A stretch of DNA of 57,870 nucleotides from Levilinea sp. (GTDB taxonomy: Bacteria; Chloroflexota; Anaerolineae; Anaerolineales; Anaerolineaceae). The translations under genes and the position numbers were made by a program. Location: the NCBI GenBank assembly GCA_029975215.1, contig JARKPO010000052.1, positions 1-57,870 of the forward strand, in the 5' to 3' direction. Shown piece by piece: positions 42,423 to 51,127 of this stretch (its first letter is position 1; each line of letters opens with the position of its first letter). The notes under the pieces were generated by a model. That model searched no databases, had not been told where the DNA came from, and saw only the letters and a list, made by a program, of their open reading frames with translations.

Positions 42423-43796
42423 TTAGGGCTGGTCGTAGCGCAGCACGCGCGGGATGTTGGTGACCACCACCAAAGCCCCCTTCGGATCGAAGCTGAGGCC
42501 CATCGCCACCCCCTCTACATCCAGCGTGCGCAGATAGCGGCCGTCTCGGTCAAAGATCTGAATGCCCTTGATATCGGTCACGTACACCTGCCCCTGTCCG
42601 TCCACAGCCAGGGCGTAGGGCGCGCGGAACTGCCCCGGCTCGTCCCCCTCCCCGCCGAAGCGGTTGATGAACTTGCCCTCCGGCGAGAATTTGAACACGG
42701 CGTTGTTAAAACGCCCCAGCACGTAGATGTTGCCCAGCCCGTCCACCGCCAGGCGTGCGGCCAGCTCCGAATCGCCGCTGATGCTGCTGACCGCATCTTC
42801 CACCGTCCACAGCACCTGCCCGTCGCGGTCCATGCGCAGGATGGTCTCGCTGTCGGCCAACACCACCAGGCCGCCGTCGGCCGTCACCTGCACATCATCA
42901 TAGAAGTGGTTGCCAGGGTTGGGCAGCAGCCCCAAGGCTTTGCCGGTGGCGCCCTCAAAGCGGTGGATGTCGCTGCCGTAGGCCACAAACACCTCGCCGT
43001 CGCGGGCCGCCGCCAGCGCCCCCAAGGGGGTCTTATCGCCCATGTCCCACAGGTTCAGGAAATCGCCGTTGGCGTCAAAGCGCTGCACGCGCCCGTCAGA
43101 ATAGTTGGCCACCACGATATTCCCCTCCCCGTCCACGCCCACACTGCGCGGGTCATCCAGCAGTCCCGGGCCAATGCCTTCTTCGCCAAAAGACAGGCTG
43201 GCCTGAGGGCCTGCCGGTGTGGGGGTGTTCAGGCCCAGCTGCGGGGCCGACGTCTCAAAAAACTCCTGCGGCTGAAATTCCGCCGTGCTGGAGCTGCCGG
43301 CGCTCAGGGAAAAATACAAAATACCCCCCAAGACCACCAGGAAGCTCAGCACCAACAGGCTCACCATGCAGCCGATCCCGCCGGTCACCTTGGCCGCGGT
43401 TTTGGCCGCCTGCCCCAGGCCGCTCATATCCACCCGCACGGGCACATCTTCCAGGCTGTCCAGACCCACCTGCACCACCTGCCCGCGTTCAATTTGTTCC
43501 ACCGCCGCGCTGGCCTGCTGTAAGGTGAAATGAAAGCGCGCCTGCAGCAGATTCACAGCCGCCGCCTTTTGGCCGTTTTTCACCAGCCGCACCGCCTCGC
43601 GCATGGCCTCGGCCAGGTCGGGCAAATCCGTCATAGCCTGGTCGGCGCTCAGGGTGGGCTCACGCAGCGCCTGACGCCGCAGATCCGCCGGAACGATCAC
43701 CGAGGAGGTGCAGAAACCGCAGCGCACGGTGGTGCCGGCGTTGTCGGGCAAATCCAGCGGCGCGCCGCAGTTGGGGCAGTGGAAGGTCTGGCTCAT
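42423..43796 (-). CDS. Zinc-ribbon membrane protein with NHL beta-propeller
   Basis: 457 residues. Zinc ribbon at 5-30 (CPNCGAPLDLP, CGFC), a helical region (60-105), one membrane span (about 142-165, CMVSLLVLSFLVVLGGILYF), a Pro/Thr linker, then an extracytoplasmic six-bladed NHL-type propeller (PRSVGVDGEGNIVVANYSDG, AARLAVDGLGNIYVLGRFN, APYALAVDGQGQVYVTD). It shares its inside-ribbon/outside-domain plan with the 28894-30045 product. ATG 43796 follows GGGAGATGCC. Upstream, 43800-43860 is AT-rich and holds its promoter region. NHL propellers bind proteins or glycans; the ligand here is unknown. Confidence 0.85.
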   Translation of the reverse strand: MSQTFHCPNCGAPLDLPDNAGTTVRCGFCTSSVIVPADLRRQALREPTLSADQAMTDLPDLAEAMREAVRLVKNGQKAAAVNLLQARFHFTLQQASAAVEQIERGQVVQVGLDSLEDVPVRVDMSGLGQAAKTAAKVTGGIGCMVSLLVLSFLVVLGGILYFSLSAGSSSTAEFQPQEFFETSAPQLGLNTPTPAGPQASLSFGEEGIGPGLLDDPRSVGVDGEGNIVVANYSDGRVQRFDANGDFLNLWDMGDKTPLGALAAARDGEVFVAYGSDIHRFEGATGKALGLLPNPGNHFYDDVQVTADGGLVVLADSETILRMDRDGQVLWTVEDAVSSISGDSELAARLAVDGLGNIYVLGRFNNAVFKFSPEGKFINRFGGEGDEPGQFRAPYALAVDGQGQVYVTDIKGIQIFDRDGRYLRTLDVEGVAMGLSFDPKGALVVVTNIPRVLRYDQP

Positions 43797-43886
43797 GGCA
43801 TCTCCCGTTTCTATATTCGATAAAGTAAATCTATTTTATCAATTTTTATTGCAAACTCAAGCCCTTCCCCATCCCAATTCGCTGAC

Positions 43887-45281
43887 TTAATCGTTTTTAG
43901 GAATTCGCCGTGAGAAATACGCCCATTCCTGCGGGACAGCCAGGGGGGGCTTACCGCGTTGGGGATACGCCCCGGGGCCAAAATCGCGCCGCCGCAAACG
44001 CCCGGCCGCACGCTGCACCAGGGCTTCTTCGTCCACGCTGACCATGCGCCCGTCCCACAGCAGCGGGCTGCCGTCCACAAACACCGCCGCCACATCCCCC
44101 GCCGCCGTATTGTGAATCAGGCGCGAAAGCAGGCCGCGCTCACCCAGCAAATGGGCCTGGGGGTAGCGCAGCACGGTCAGGTCCGCGCAGTAGCCCACCG
44201 CCAACCGCCCAACCTTGCCCGACCAGCCGCTGGCCTCGGCCCCGTAATCGGTCAACATGCGCAGCACCTGTTCGGCGGGCAGGGCCGCCGCGTCCATGCC
44301 GCTGCCCTTGGCCAGCAGAGAGGCCAGGCGCGCTTCTTTTAATAGATCGTAAGTTCCACTGCTGGCGGCCCCGTCGCAGCCCAGGGCCACGGGGATGCCT
44401 TTTTTCAGCAGGGCCGCTGCCGGGGCGATCCCATCCGCGATTTTCAGGTTGGTGGACGGGCAGTGCACCACCCGGCCGGTGTGGTTGGCGATGATCTGAA
44501 GATCCCGTTCGCTCAGCCACACGGCATGCACCAGGGCGCAGTCCGGCCCCAGCAGGCCGCAGCGTTCCAGCATCTCCACCTCGCTGGCCCCGTAGCGCGC
44601 GTGCACAGCTTCCGTTTCGGTCGGCCCCTCGGCGCAGTGAGTCACAATTTGGGTGTGCAGCTCTTCGGCCAGGGCGCGCATGCCGCGCACCAGATCCAAC
44701 GTGCAGGCGGGCAGCCCCACCGGCCCCATGAGCACCTTCAGCCGTCCCCAGCCCGCACCATTCCAGCGGTCAAAGAAGCTGCGCGTGGTCGCCAGGGCCT
44801 GACGGGTGTTCATGGCGGGGGGATTGTTGCCCTCGGCCTCATCCCCCACCATCACCGCCACAGAAGCGCGCAGGCCGCTGTCCAAAATCGCCTGGGCGGC
44901 CGCGTCGGCAAAAGCTGGCTCGGTCATCTCGCTGACGCAGGTGGTTCCGGAGCGGATGGCTTCCACACAGGCCAGCAGGGTGGCGTCGTAGACCTCGTCT
45001 TCGCTGAGCGTGTATCCGTGAATCAAAGCCTCCAGCCAGGCGTTCACCCCCAGGCCGTCGTACAGCCCTGCCCCCAGGCTCTGGTACAGGTGGGTGTGCG
45101 CGTCCACCAGCCCCGGCAGCACCAGTCCGCCGCCCAACTCGTACACCTGCCAGCCCTCTTCAGGGGGCAGAGGACGCTCGCTGAGGCTGTCGATGATCCC
45201 ATCCACAATGCGCATTTCAAGAGGGCGCAGTCGCTGGCCGCTCTCGTCCAGTGTTACCGCCTGGGTCAGCTGAATGCGCAT
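43887..45281 (-). CDS. Amidohydrolase of the TRZ/ATZ/SsnA deaminase family
   Basis: 464 residues. Metal ligands: HTH in LVDAHTHLYQSLG, His in IVTHCAEGPTETE, His in LVHAVWLSERD, Asp in VALGCDGAASSGTYD; the block HCPSTNLKIADG is typical of the guanine deaminase/S-adenosylhomocysteine deaminase/chlorohydrolase branch. It should deaminate or hydrolyse a purine- or triazine-like ring in the cytosol. ATG 45281 follows GAGAGGAGAC by 4 nt. It stands alone. Together with adenosine deaminase elsewhere in the window it points to purine salvage, but the substrate is not decided by sequence. Confidence 0.88.
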   Translation of the reverse strand: MRIQLTQAVTLDESGQRLRPLEMRIVDGIIDSLSERPLPPEEGWQVYELGGGLVLPGLVDAHTHLYQSLGAGLYDGLGVNAWLEALIHGYTLSEDEVYDATLLACVEAIRSGTTCVSEMTEPAFADAAAQAILDSGLRASVAVMVGDEAEGNNPPAMNTRQALATTRSFFDRWNGAGWGRLKVLMGPVGLPACTLDLVRGMRALAEELHTQIVTHCAEGPTETEAVHARYGASEVEMLERCGLLGPDCALVHAVWLSERDLQIIANHTGRVVHCPSTNLKIADGIAPAAALLKKGIPVALGCDGAASSGTYDLLKEARLASLLAKGSGMDAAALPAEQVLRMLTDYGAEASGWSGKVGRLAVGYCADLTVLRYPQAHLLGERGLLSRLIHNTAAGDVAAVFVDGSPLLWDGRMVSVDEEALVQRAAGRLRRRDFGPGAYPQRGKPPLAVPQEWAYFSRRIPKND

Positions 45282-45632
45282 GTTTGTCTCCTCTCACAGA
45301 AAAGCCAGGTTTTATCCATACGGCGTCAGCCGGGTAGGGTTATGTTCAGCCTCATCAAAAGCGACAAAAGGCCCAACACAACTGGTGCGTTGAGAACGCA
45401 CCCTCTGCTTTGCGCCCTTTGCGCCTCCGCGGTTCAAACCGTTCGAGCGCACCGCCTTCGCAAAGCGGGATGCCACCCTTGAACAAATTATACATCCCTC
45501 ACCGCATGGAGGGAAAATCGGGAATTAAGGAAGCTCATGGGGTGACGTTTGTGAGGTGATTCTCCCCGGCATAAAATGTTACAATACGCGTATCCGTGCT
45601 TGACCCATCACCTTTCGCGCAAAGGAAAAGTC
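45282..45632. repeat. Gene-free stretch with second repeat composite
   Basis: About 45329-45481 parallels the composite at 33721-34258: GGGTAGGGTTATGTTCAGC near the left, a foldable GGTGCGTT-GAG-AACGCACC (45384-45402; compare 34196-34214), one GCGCCTCCGCGGTTC piece of the 96-bp unit, and GGGATGCCACCCTT at the right. It carries no tandem array. TACAAT at about 45580 may serve the next gene. Confidence 0.6.
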
Positions 45633-46640
45633 ATGAGCCAGACCCTCAAAATCGTGATCCCGATGGCTGGGCTGGGCACTCGCATGCGCCCCCACACCTG
45701 GAACAAGCCCAAACCTCTGATTGCCCTGGCCGGTAAAACCGTTCTGGATTACGTTCTGGAACAGTTCAACACCCTGCCCGACCCTCAAAACGTGGAATAT
45801 ATCTTCATCGTTGGGCAGCAAGGGGACCAAATCCGCGCTTACATGGATGAGCGCCACCCCGATAAAAAAGTCCACTACGTGCTGCAGGCCGAAATGCGCG
45901 GCCAGTCCGATGCCATCTATCTGGCCCGCGAACTTCTGCAAGGCCCCATGCTGATGGCCTTCTCCGACACCCTGGTGGAAGCCGACTTGAGCTTTGTGGG
46001 CAGCGAAACCGCCGACGGCGTGGCCCTGGTGAAGCCCGTGCCCGACCCGCGCCGCTTTGGTGTGGCCCTGGTGAACCAGGACGGCTGGATCACCCACATG
46101 GAAGAGAAGCCCAAAGACATCCACAATAATCTGGTGTTGGTGGGCTTTTATTACTTCCGCGACAGCCAGGCCCTCATCAGCGCCATCGAAGCCCAAATGC
46201 AGCGCGGCATTACCCTGAAGAACGAGTACTTCCTGGCCGACGCGCTGAATATCCTGCTGGAACGCGGCGCGCGCCTGCGCCCCTACGCCATTGACACCTG
46301 GCTGGATGCCGGCACGGTGGACGCCCTGCTGGAGACCAACCGCTACCTGATGGAACACGGCCACGCCACGCCCATCGACAAAGCCGCCCGCCCCGGTGTG
46401 GCCATCATCCCGCCGGTCTTCATCCACCCCAGCGCCACCATCGAAAGCTCGGTCATCGGCCCCTACGCCTCGGTGGACTGCGAGTGCCACATCAGCGACT
46501 CGGTGGTGCGCAATTCCATCATCGGCGAAGGCACGCACATCAAGCAAATGATCCTGCAGGAATCGCTGGTGGGGCACAACGTGCAGCTTGAGGGCCAGTC
46601 CATCCGCCTGAACCTGGGCGATAACTCCTCCACCCGCTAA
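45633..46640 (+). CDS. Sugar-phosphate nucleotidyltransferase
   Basis: 335 residues from ATG 45633 (AAAGGAAAAG upstream; the frame extends 19 codons further but lacks a site). N-terminal nucleotidyltransferase domain: PMAGLGTRMRPHTWNKPKPL with the GxGTRxxPxT...KP signature, a metal-binding Asp in AFSDTLVEADL, TYLEGTADA-like replaced by WLDAGTVDALLETN. C-terminal left-handed helix with hexapeptides (IHPSATIESSVIGPYASVD, IRNSIIGEGTHI-like). It would activate a sugar-1-phosphate (glucose or mannose type) as NDP-sugar for surface glycans; the nucleotide is not determined. Confidence 0.88.
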   Translation: MSQTLKIVIPMAGLGTRMRPHTWNKPKPLIALAGKTVLDYVLEQFNTLPDPQNVEYIFIVGQQGDQIRAYMDERHPDKKVHYVLQAEMRGQSDAIYLARELLQGPMLMAFSDTLVEADLSFVGSETADGVALVKPVPDPRRFGVALVNQDGWITHMEEKPKDIHNNLVLVGFYYFRDSQALISAIEAQMQRGITLKNEYFLADALNILLERGARLRPYAIDTWLDAGTVDALLETNRYLMEHGHATPIDKAARPGVAIIPPVFIHPSATIESSVIGPYASVDCECHISDSVVRNSIIGEGTHIKQMILQESLVGHNVQLEGQSIRLNLGDNSSTR

Positions 46641-46658
46641 AAAGGGGCTCAAAAATAC

Positions 46659-46889
46659 ATGGGCGAACGGGTTGAATGTCACTCCGGGTATGAATATGCC
46701 GAACGGCCGCTGGCGCTGGTCTGGCAGGATGAACGCCTGGAAATCGAAGAAATTGAGGCCCAATGGCGCATCCCGGGCGGCAAATGCTTCCGCGTGCGCA
46801 CCGCCCCGCCCGCCGGTGAAAGCGCCCCCCGCCGTTTTGAACTGTTTTACGGCGAGCTGTATGACGAATGGCGGATCCATCCGCTTTAA
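46659..46889 (+). CDS. Small conserved-looking cytosolic protein
   Basis: 76 residues, charged, no membrane span: VECHSGYEYAERPLALVW, EEIEAQWRIPGGKCF, FELFYGELYDEWRI. The sequence has strong aromatic and acidic bias and ordinary coding composition; similar short proteins occur in Chloroflexota, but I cannot name the family. It lies 18 nt after the nucleotidyltransferase and 58 nt before the aminotransferase, in the same direction, so the three may be cotranscribed. The start ATG 46659 has only AAGGGG at some distance. The overlapping frame from 46672 is the aminotransferase's upstream shadow. Confidence 0.65.
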   Translation: MGERVECHSGYEYAERPLALVWQDERLEIEEIEAQWRIPGGKCFRVRTAPPAGESAPRRFELFYGELYDEWRIHPL

Positions 46890-46947
46890 GTTTCGTAAGG
46901 AGAATCCAAAGTCTATGAGCCAGGAAATCACTGCACAAGGAGCAAAA

Positions 46948-48108
46948 ATGCGTGAGTCATACATTTCCAGCCGCGTGGCTGGGCTGAAACCCTCCGGAAT
47001 CCGCAAGTTCTTCGACATCGCCGCCACCATGAAAGACGTGATCTCGTTGGGCATCGGTGAACCCGATTTTGACACCCCCAAGACGATTGTCGAAGCGGGC
47101 GTAGCTTCTTTGCGCAAAGGTCAAACCCACTACACCTCCAACGCCGGCATTTTAGAACTGCGCCAGGAATTGGCCCTGCACCTGAAAAAGCTGTACGGCG
47201 TGGAATTTGACCCCGCCACTGAAATCATCATCACCGTCGGCGGCTCCGAAGCTCTTTACCTGGCCAACACCGCCCTGCTGGACCCCGGCGATGAGGTCAT
47301 CATCCCCACCCCGTGTTTCGTCTCGTACCAGGCCGAAGCCACCCTGGCGGGCGGCGTGCCTGTGGAGGTGCCCTGCCGCATGGAAGACAACTTCGATCTG
47401 AACATCGAAGCCGTGCGCAAGGCCATCACCCCCCGCACCAAAGCCATCCTCATCGGCTACCCCAACAACCCCACCGGCGCGGTGGCCTCGCGCGAAACCC
47501 TCACCGCCCTGCTGAAACTGGCCGAAGAACACGACCTGATCGTCATGTCGGATGAAATTTACGACCAGCTGGTCTACGGCATCCCGCATGTGTGCTTCCC
47601 GGCCCTGCCTGGCGCCCGCCCGCGCACCCTGCTCCTGGGCGGCTTCTCCAAAGACTACGCCATGACCGGCTGGCGCATCGGCTTTGCGGCCGGCCCGGCT
47701 TCCATCATCCAGGGTCTGGTGCGCATCCACCAGTACACCATCATGTCCGCCCCCACCACCGCCCAGGTGGCCGCTATTGACGCGCTGAAAAACTGTGACG
47801 AAGATGTGATCGAAATGCGCGAAGAGTACGACCGCCGCCGCAAATTGATCGTCAGCGGCCTCAACCGCATCGGTCTGCCCACCTTTGAGCCGCGCGGGGC
47901 CTTCTATGCCTTCCCCAAAGTCTCCGTCACCGGTCTGGACGACGAAACTTTCTGCAACCGTCTGCTCCAGGAAGAGCACGTGGCCATCGTGCCCGGCTCG
48001 TCCTTTGGTGCGGGCGGCGAGGGTTTTGCCCGCTGCTCCTACGCCACTGCCTACGAAAAAATCGAAGAAGCCTTGCGCCGCATCGAAAAATTCGTCAACC
48101 GCCTCTAA
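46948..48108 (+). CDS. Class I/II aminotransferase (aspartate-aminotransferase-like)
   Basis: 386 residues from ATG 46948, 5 nt after AAGGAG; an in-frame ATG at 46915 also has AAGGAG but 12 nt away and would add 11 residues. Motifs: GLKPSGIRKFFD, ISLGIGEPDFDTP, HYTSNAGILELR, GYPNNPTGAV, SDEIYDQLVY, and the PLP lysine in LGGFSKDYAMTGWRIGF. Typical of the AspC/PatA branch I-gamma that transaminates aspartate, aromatic or branched substrates. A strong terminator follows. Exact substrate unresolved. Confidence 0.93.
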   Translation: MRESYISSRVAGLKPSGIRKFFDIAATMKDVISLGIGEPDFDTPKTIVEAGVASLRKGQTHYTSNAGILELRQELALHLKKLYGVEFDPATEIIITVGGSEALYLANTALLDPGDEVIIPTPCFVSYQAEATLAGGVPVEVPCRMEDNFDLNIEAVRKAITPRTKAILIGYPNNPTGAVASRETLTALLKLAEEHDLIVMSDEIYDQLVYGIPHVCFPALPGARPRTLLLGGFSKDYAMTGWRIGFAAGPASIIQGLVRIHQYTIMSAPTTAQVAAIDALKNCDEDVIEMREEYDRRRKLIVSGLNRIGLPTFEPRGAFYAFPKVSVTGLDDETFCNRLLQEEHVAIVPGSSFGAGGEGFARCSYATAYEKIEEALRRIEKFVNRL

Positions 48109-48130
48109 GTCTTTGCTTTGCCGCTACGCT

Positions 48131-48165
48131 GGGCCTGCTCAAACCGTTTGGGCAGGCCCTTTTTT
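48131..48165 (+). terminator. Rho-independent terminator of the aminotransferase
   Basis: GGGCCTGC (48131-48138) pairs with GCAGGCCC (48152-48159), extended inside by CAAA/TTTG; TTTTTT follows. Confidence 0.95.
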
Positions 48166-48260
48166 AAACTGAAAACCACTTGTAAGCGCAGGGGGGTTCT
48201 CGAATGCAAATTACCCGTTATACTATAAAAATGATACAGTTTTGCCCCTCTCCATGATCA

Positions 48261-51071
48261 TTGGACACTCCCCACGTGAGCGCTGATTCAGACGACTTAT
48301 TTCGTTTAATGTTAGATCATCTTCCCGATGCCGTTCTGGTGCATCAAAAAGGGAAGATCCTCTTTGCCAATCCCGCCGCTCTGCAAATTTTCCGTGCCAA
48401 CCGCCTGGAAAACCTGGTCGGCAAAGACATTCTGGCGCTGCTGCATTCCCAGGAACAGATCAACGTGCTCACCCGCCTGCAGCGCGCGCTGCGCGGAAAG
48501 CCCACCCCGCCCACCGAAGAGCGTCTGGTGCGCTTTGACGGTTCTGAATTTCCTGTCGAAATCACCACCCAAGCCATCACCTACCAATCGACCCCGGCAG
48601 AACTGGTGCTGCTGCGCGATATCTCCGCGGAAAAGCAAGCCCAAACCGCCGTGTTCAACCGCGAGCGCATTTTACAGGCCGCCGCGCTGATTTCTGCTTT
48701 CTTCCTGCGCCAGCCCGATTGGGAATCCGCCCTGCAGCGCAGCCTGGAAACCCTGGCCCTTCAGACCGGGGTCAGCCGCGTGTACCTCTATGAAAACCTA
48801 CCCATCGCGAAGAGCGAGTGGTTGGTGCGGCTGCGTTCCGAATGGGCGGTGCCGGGCCTGCCCCCCCTGCGCGACGCCACCCCCCACATCCAATGGTCTT
48901 TCCGTGAAGTCGGCCTGCGCCGTTGGGAACAGCAGCTGCGCGCCGATAAGCCTGTGGCCGGGACTCTGGCGGATTTACCAAAAGGTGAAAAGCCCTTCCT
49001 GGTGCGCAAACAGGCCCAATCCACCGCTTTTCTGCCCATTTATACTCTCGGTTCCACCTGGGGCTTTCTGGGGCTGGACGACTGCACCCAGCCACGCGCA
49101 TGGTCCAGCGGTGAGCTGGAAGCATTGCGCCAAACCGCGGATGTGCTGGGGGCTGCCCTGGAACACCGCCAGATGACAGAAGAACTGAGCGAGATTCAAA
49201 CCCGCTTTCACGACCTGTTTGAATTCACCCCCGTGGCCATCACCGAACAAGATTTCTCCCGCGCCCGTCAGATCCTCCTGGAACTGCGCCGCGCCGGCGT
49301 ACAAGACCTGTATCAGCACCTGCAGACCCACCCAGATGCCAAAGCGGCTTACTTCCGCAGCATCCGGCTGGTGGATGCCAACCGCGCCGCCCTGCAGCTG
49401 TACGGTGCCCGCTCCAAAGGTGAACTGATCGCCCGTTTTTCACTCATCGCGCCGACCGAAAACCAGTTCGCCACACCCCAAGAACTGGAGGCCGTCCTTT
49501 CGGGCCAAATGAATTTTCAAAAAGAGGTCGTCAACCAGACCCTCAACCACAAGGCCATGCATGTGGATCTGCGTTTTGTGGTCTTGCCTGGCTTTGAAAA
49601 AGACCTCTCGCGCGTCATTGTCACTGCGGTGGACATCACCCAACGCGTGCAGGCCGAGGCCTCGGCCCAGGAACGCCAGATGCGCTTCCAGACCCTGCTG
49701 GAGGCCATCCCAGACCTGATGTTTGTCTTTGACAAAGACGGCATCTTCCTGGAGGCTTATGCGCAAACCCCTGAGGACATGCTCATGCCCGCCGATCAAA
49801 CCATCGGCAAATCCATGCACGAACTCATGTCCCCGGAGCATGCGGCCAGTTCGCTGAACTGCATTCACAAGGCTCTGGCAAATAACCGCATGCAGGTGTG
49901 GGAATACCCGTTGGAAATGCCCGACGGAACTCGTTATTTCGAATCACGCGTCATCCCCTTTGGTTCTGACCGTGTTTTCTGCATCGTGCGCAACATCACC
50001 GAACGGACAAAATCCGAAATTGCGTTAAAAGAGGCCCAGTCGCAGTTGGCCCAGCGCGTGACCGAGCTGGAAAATCGGAACCGTGAAACCGCCGCCATGG
50101 CCGAAATGATCAATTTGCTGCAAATCAGCACCGATTTCGATGAAGCCATGGGAGTCATTGAGCAGCTTGGCGCGCGCCTGTTCCCAGATATGGCCGGTGC
50201 GTTCCTGGATCTGGATGAAACCCACACTCAGCTGCGCGTGCGCTGTGACTGGAACCAACCGGCCTTCATCGGGGAAAACTTCCAGCGGAACGACTGCTGG
50301 GCGGTGCGGCGCGGACGCACCTTCGTCTCCACCGATCCCGAAACCGGCCCGGTCTGCCAGCATGTGGGTCTGCCGCTGCCTTCCAGCTACCTGTGTGTGC
50401 CGGTGCTGGCCCAGGGGCAAATTGTCGGCCTGCTTCACCTGCAAACCCCTGCCGAACAAACCGGCCTGACCCCCGCCCAACAGCAGCTGGCCGTCCACGC
50501 CAGCGAGCAGATCGGCCTGGCCCTTTCGAATTTGATCCTGCGCGAAAAATTGCAGCGGCAGGCCGTACACGATGACCTGACCGGCCTGTTCAACTACAGC
50601 TATATGGAAGGCAGCCTGGAGCGCGAGCTGTATCTGGCCCGCACCACCGGCGAACCCGTCAGCATCATCATGTTGGACCTGGATCATTTTAAAGACCTCA
50701 ACACCCAATTCGGCCACCCGCGCGTGAACCAGTTCCTGCGCCAGTTTGGCCGCCGTCTGCGCCAGGTGGTGCGGTCCGAAGACGTGCCTTGCCGCTACGG
50801 CGGCGATGAATTCCTCATCGTCCTGCCTCATACCGACCTCAACCAGGCCGTAGAACTGGCCGAAACCCTGCGCATACAAATTCGCTCTCTGCCCATCCAA
50901 AGCGAATCGGCACCCACCCACTTCATTTCCGCATCCATCGGCGTGGCCTGTTCCCAGGAACACGGCCTGACCATTGAAGAGCTGCTCGAGGCGGTGGATC
51001 AGGCGGTGTACCAGGCCAAAACCCATAATGACTGCGTGGTCATTGCTCCGCCCCGCGCAATGAATCCCTAA
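48261..51071 (+). CDS. PAS/GAF sensor diguanylate cyclase
   Basis: 936 residues if started at TTG 48261; GTG 48276 and ATG 48309 are alternatives and none has a clear ribosome site. TATACT (48219-48224) lies upstream. Domains: PAS (about 13-125), GAF (140-305), PAS with a long insertion (310-465), PAS (470-590), coiled linker, GAF (615-765), GGDEF (770-932). The active site is intact (RYGGDEF, residues 847-851 for GGDEF) and the RxxD inhibitory site is present five residues before (RSED, 838-841). No membrane span, so it senses cytosolic or diffusible signals and makes cyclic-di-GMP. Confidence 0.93.
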   Translation: MDTPHVSADSDDLFRLMLDHLPDAVLVHQKGKILFANPAALQIFRANRLENLVGKDILALLHSQEQINVLTRLQRALRGKPTPPTEERLVRFDGSEFPVEITTQAITYQSTPAELVLLRDISAEKQAQTAVFNRERILQAAALISAFFLRQPDWESALQRSLETLALQTGVSRVYLYENLPIAKSEWLVRLRSEWAVPGLPPLRDATPHIQWSFREVGLRRWEQQLRADKPVAGTLADLPKGEKPFLVRKQAQSTAFLPIYTLGSTWGFLGLDDCTQPRAWSSGELEALRQTADVLGAALEHRQMTEELSEIQTRFHDLFEFTPVAITEQDFSRARQILLELRRAGVQDLYQHLQTHPDAKAAYFRSIRLVDANRAALQLYGARSKGELIARFSLIAPTENQFATPQELEAVLSGQMNFQKEVVNQTLNHKAMHVDLRFVVLPGFEKDLSRVIVTAVDITQRVQAEASAQERQMRFQTLLEAIPDLMFVFDKDGIFLEAYAQTPEDMLMPADQTIGKSMHELMSPEHAASSLNCIHKALANNRMQVWEYPLEMPDGTRYFESRVIPFGSDRVFCIVRNITERTKSEIALKEAQSQLAQRVTELENRNRETAAMAEMINLLQISTDFDEAMGVIEQLGARLFPDMAGAFLDLDETHTQLRVRCDWNQPAFIGENFQRNDCWAVRRGRTFVSTDPETGPVCQHVGLPLPSSYLCVPVLAQGQIVGLLHLQTPAEQTGLTPAQQQLAVHASEQIGLALSNLILREKLQRQAVHDDLTGLFNYSYMEGSLERELYLARTTGEPVSIIMLDLDHFKDLNTQFGHPRVNQFLRQFGRRLRQVVRSEDVPCRYGGDEFLIVLPHTDLNQAVELAETLRIQIRSLPIQSESAPTHFISASIGVACSQEHGLTIEELLEAVDQAVYQAKTHNDCVVIAPPRAMNP

Positions 51072-51074
51072 AAA

Positions 51075-51092
51075 AGCGGTACAATTACCGCT
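51075..51092 (+). promoter_or_regulatory. Palindrome overlapping a TACAAT -10
   Basis: AGCGGTA-CAAT-TACCGCT, perfect 7-bp arms, right after the diguanylate cyclase stop and 36 nt before the next ATG. The -10-like TACAAT (51080-51085) is inside it, so a bound protein would block transcription; without a T run a terminator is unlikely. Confidence 0.4.
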
Positions 51093-51127
51093 GTACAGCC
51101 AACTATCCAACTTGACGGAGCAACCCC

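Noticed and set aside
45579..47117. 512-codon minus-strand frame
   Set aside because: Antisense to the nucleotidyltransferase and aminotransferase; no recognisable motifs.
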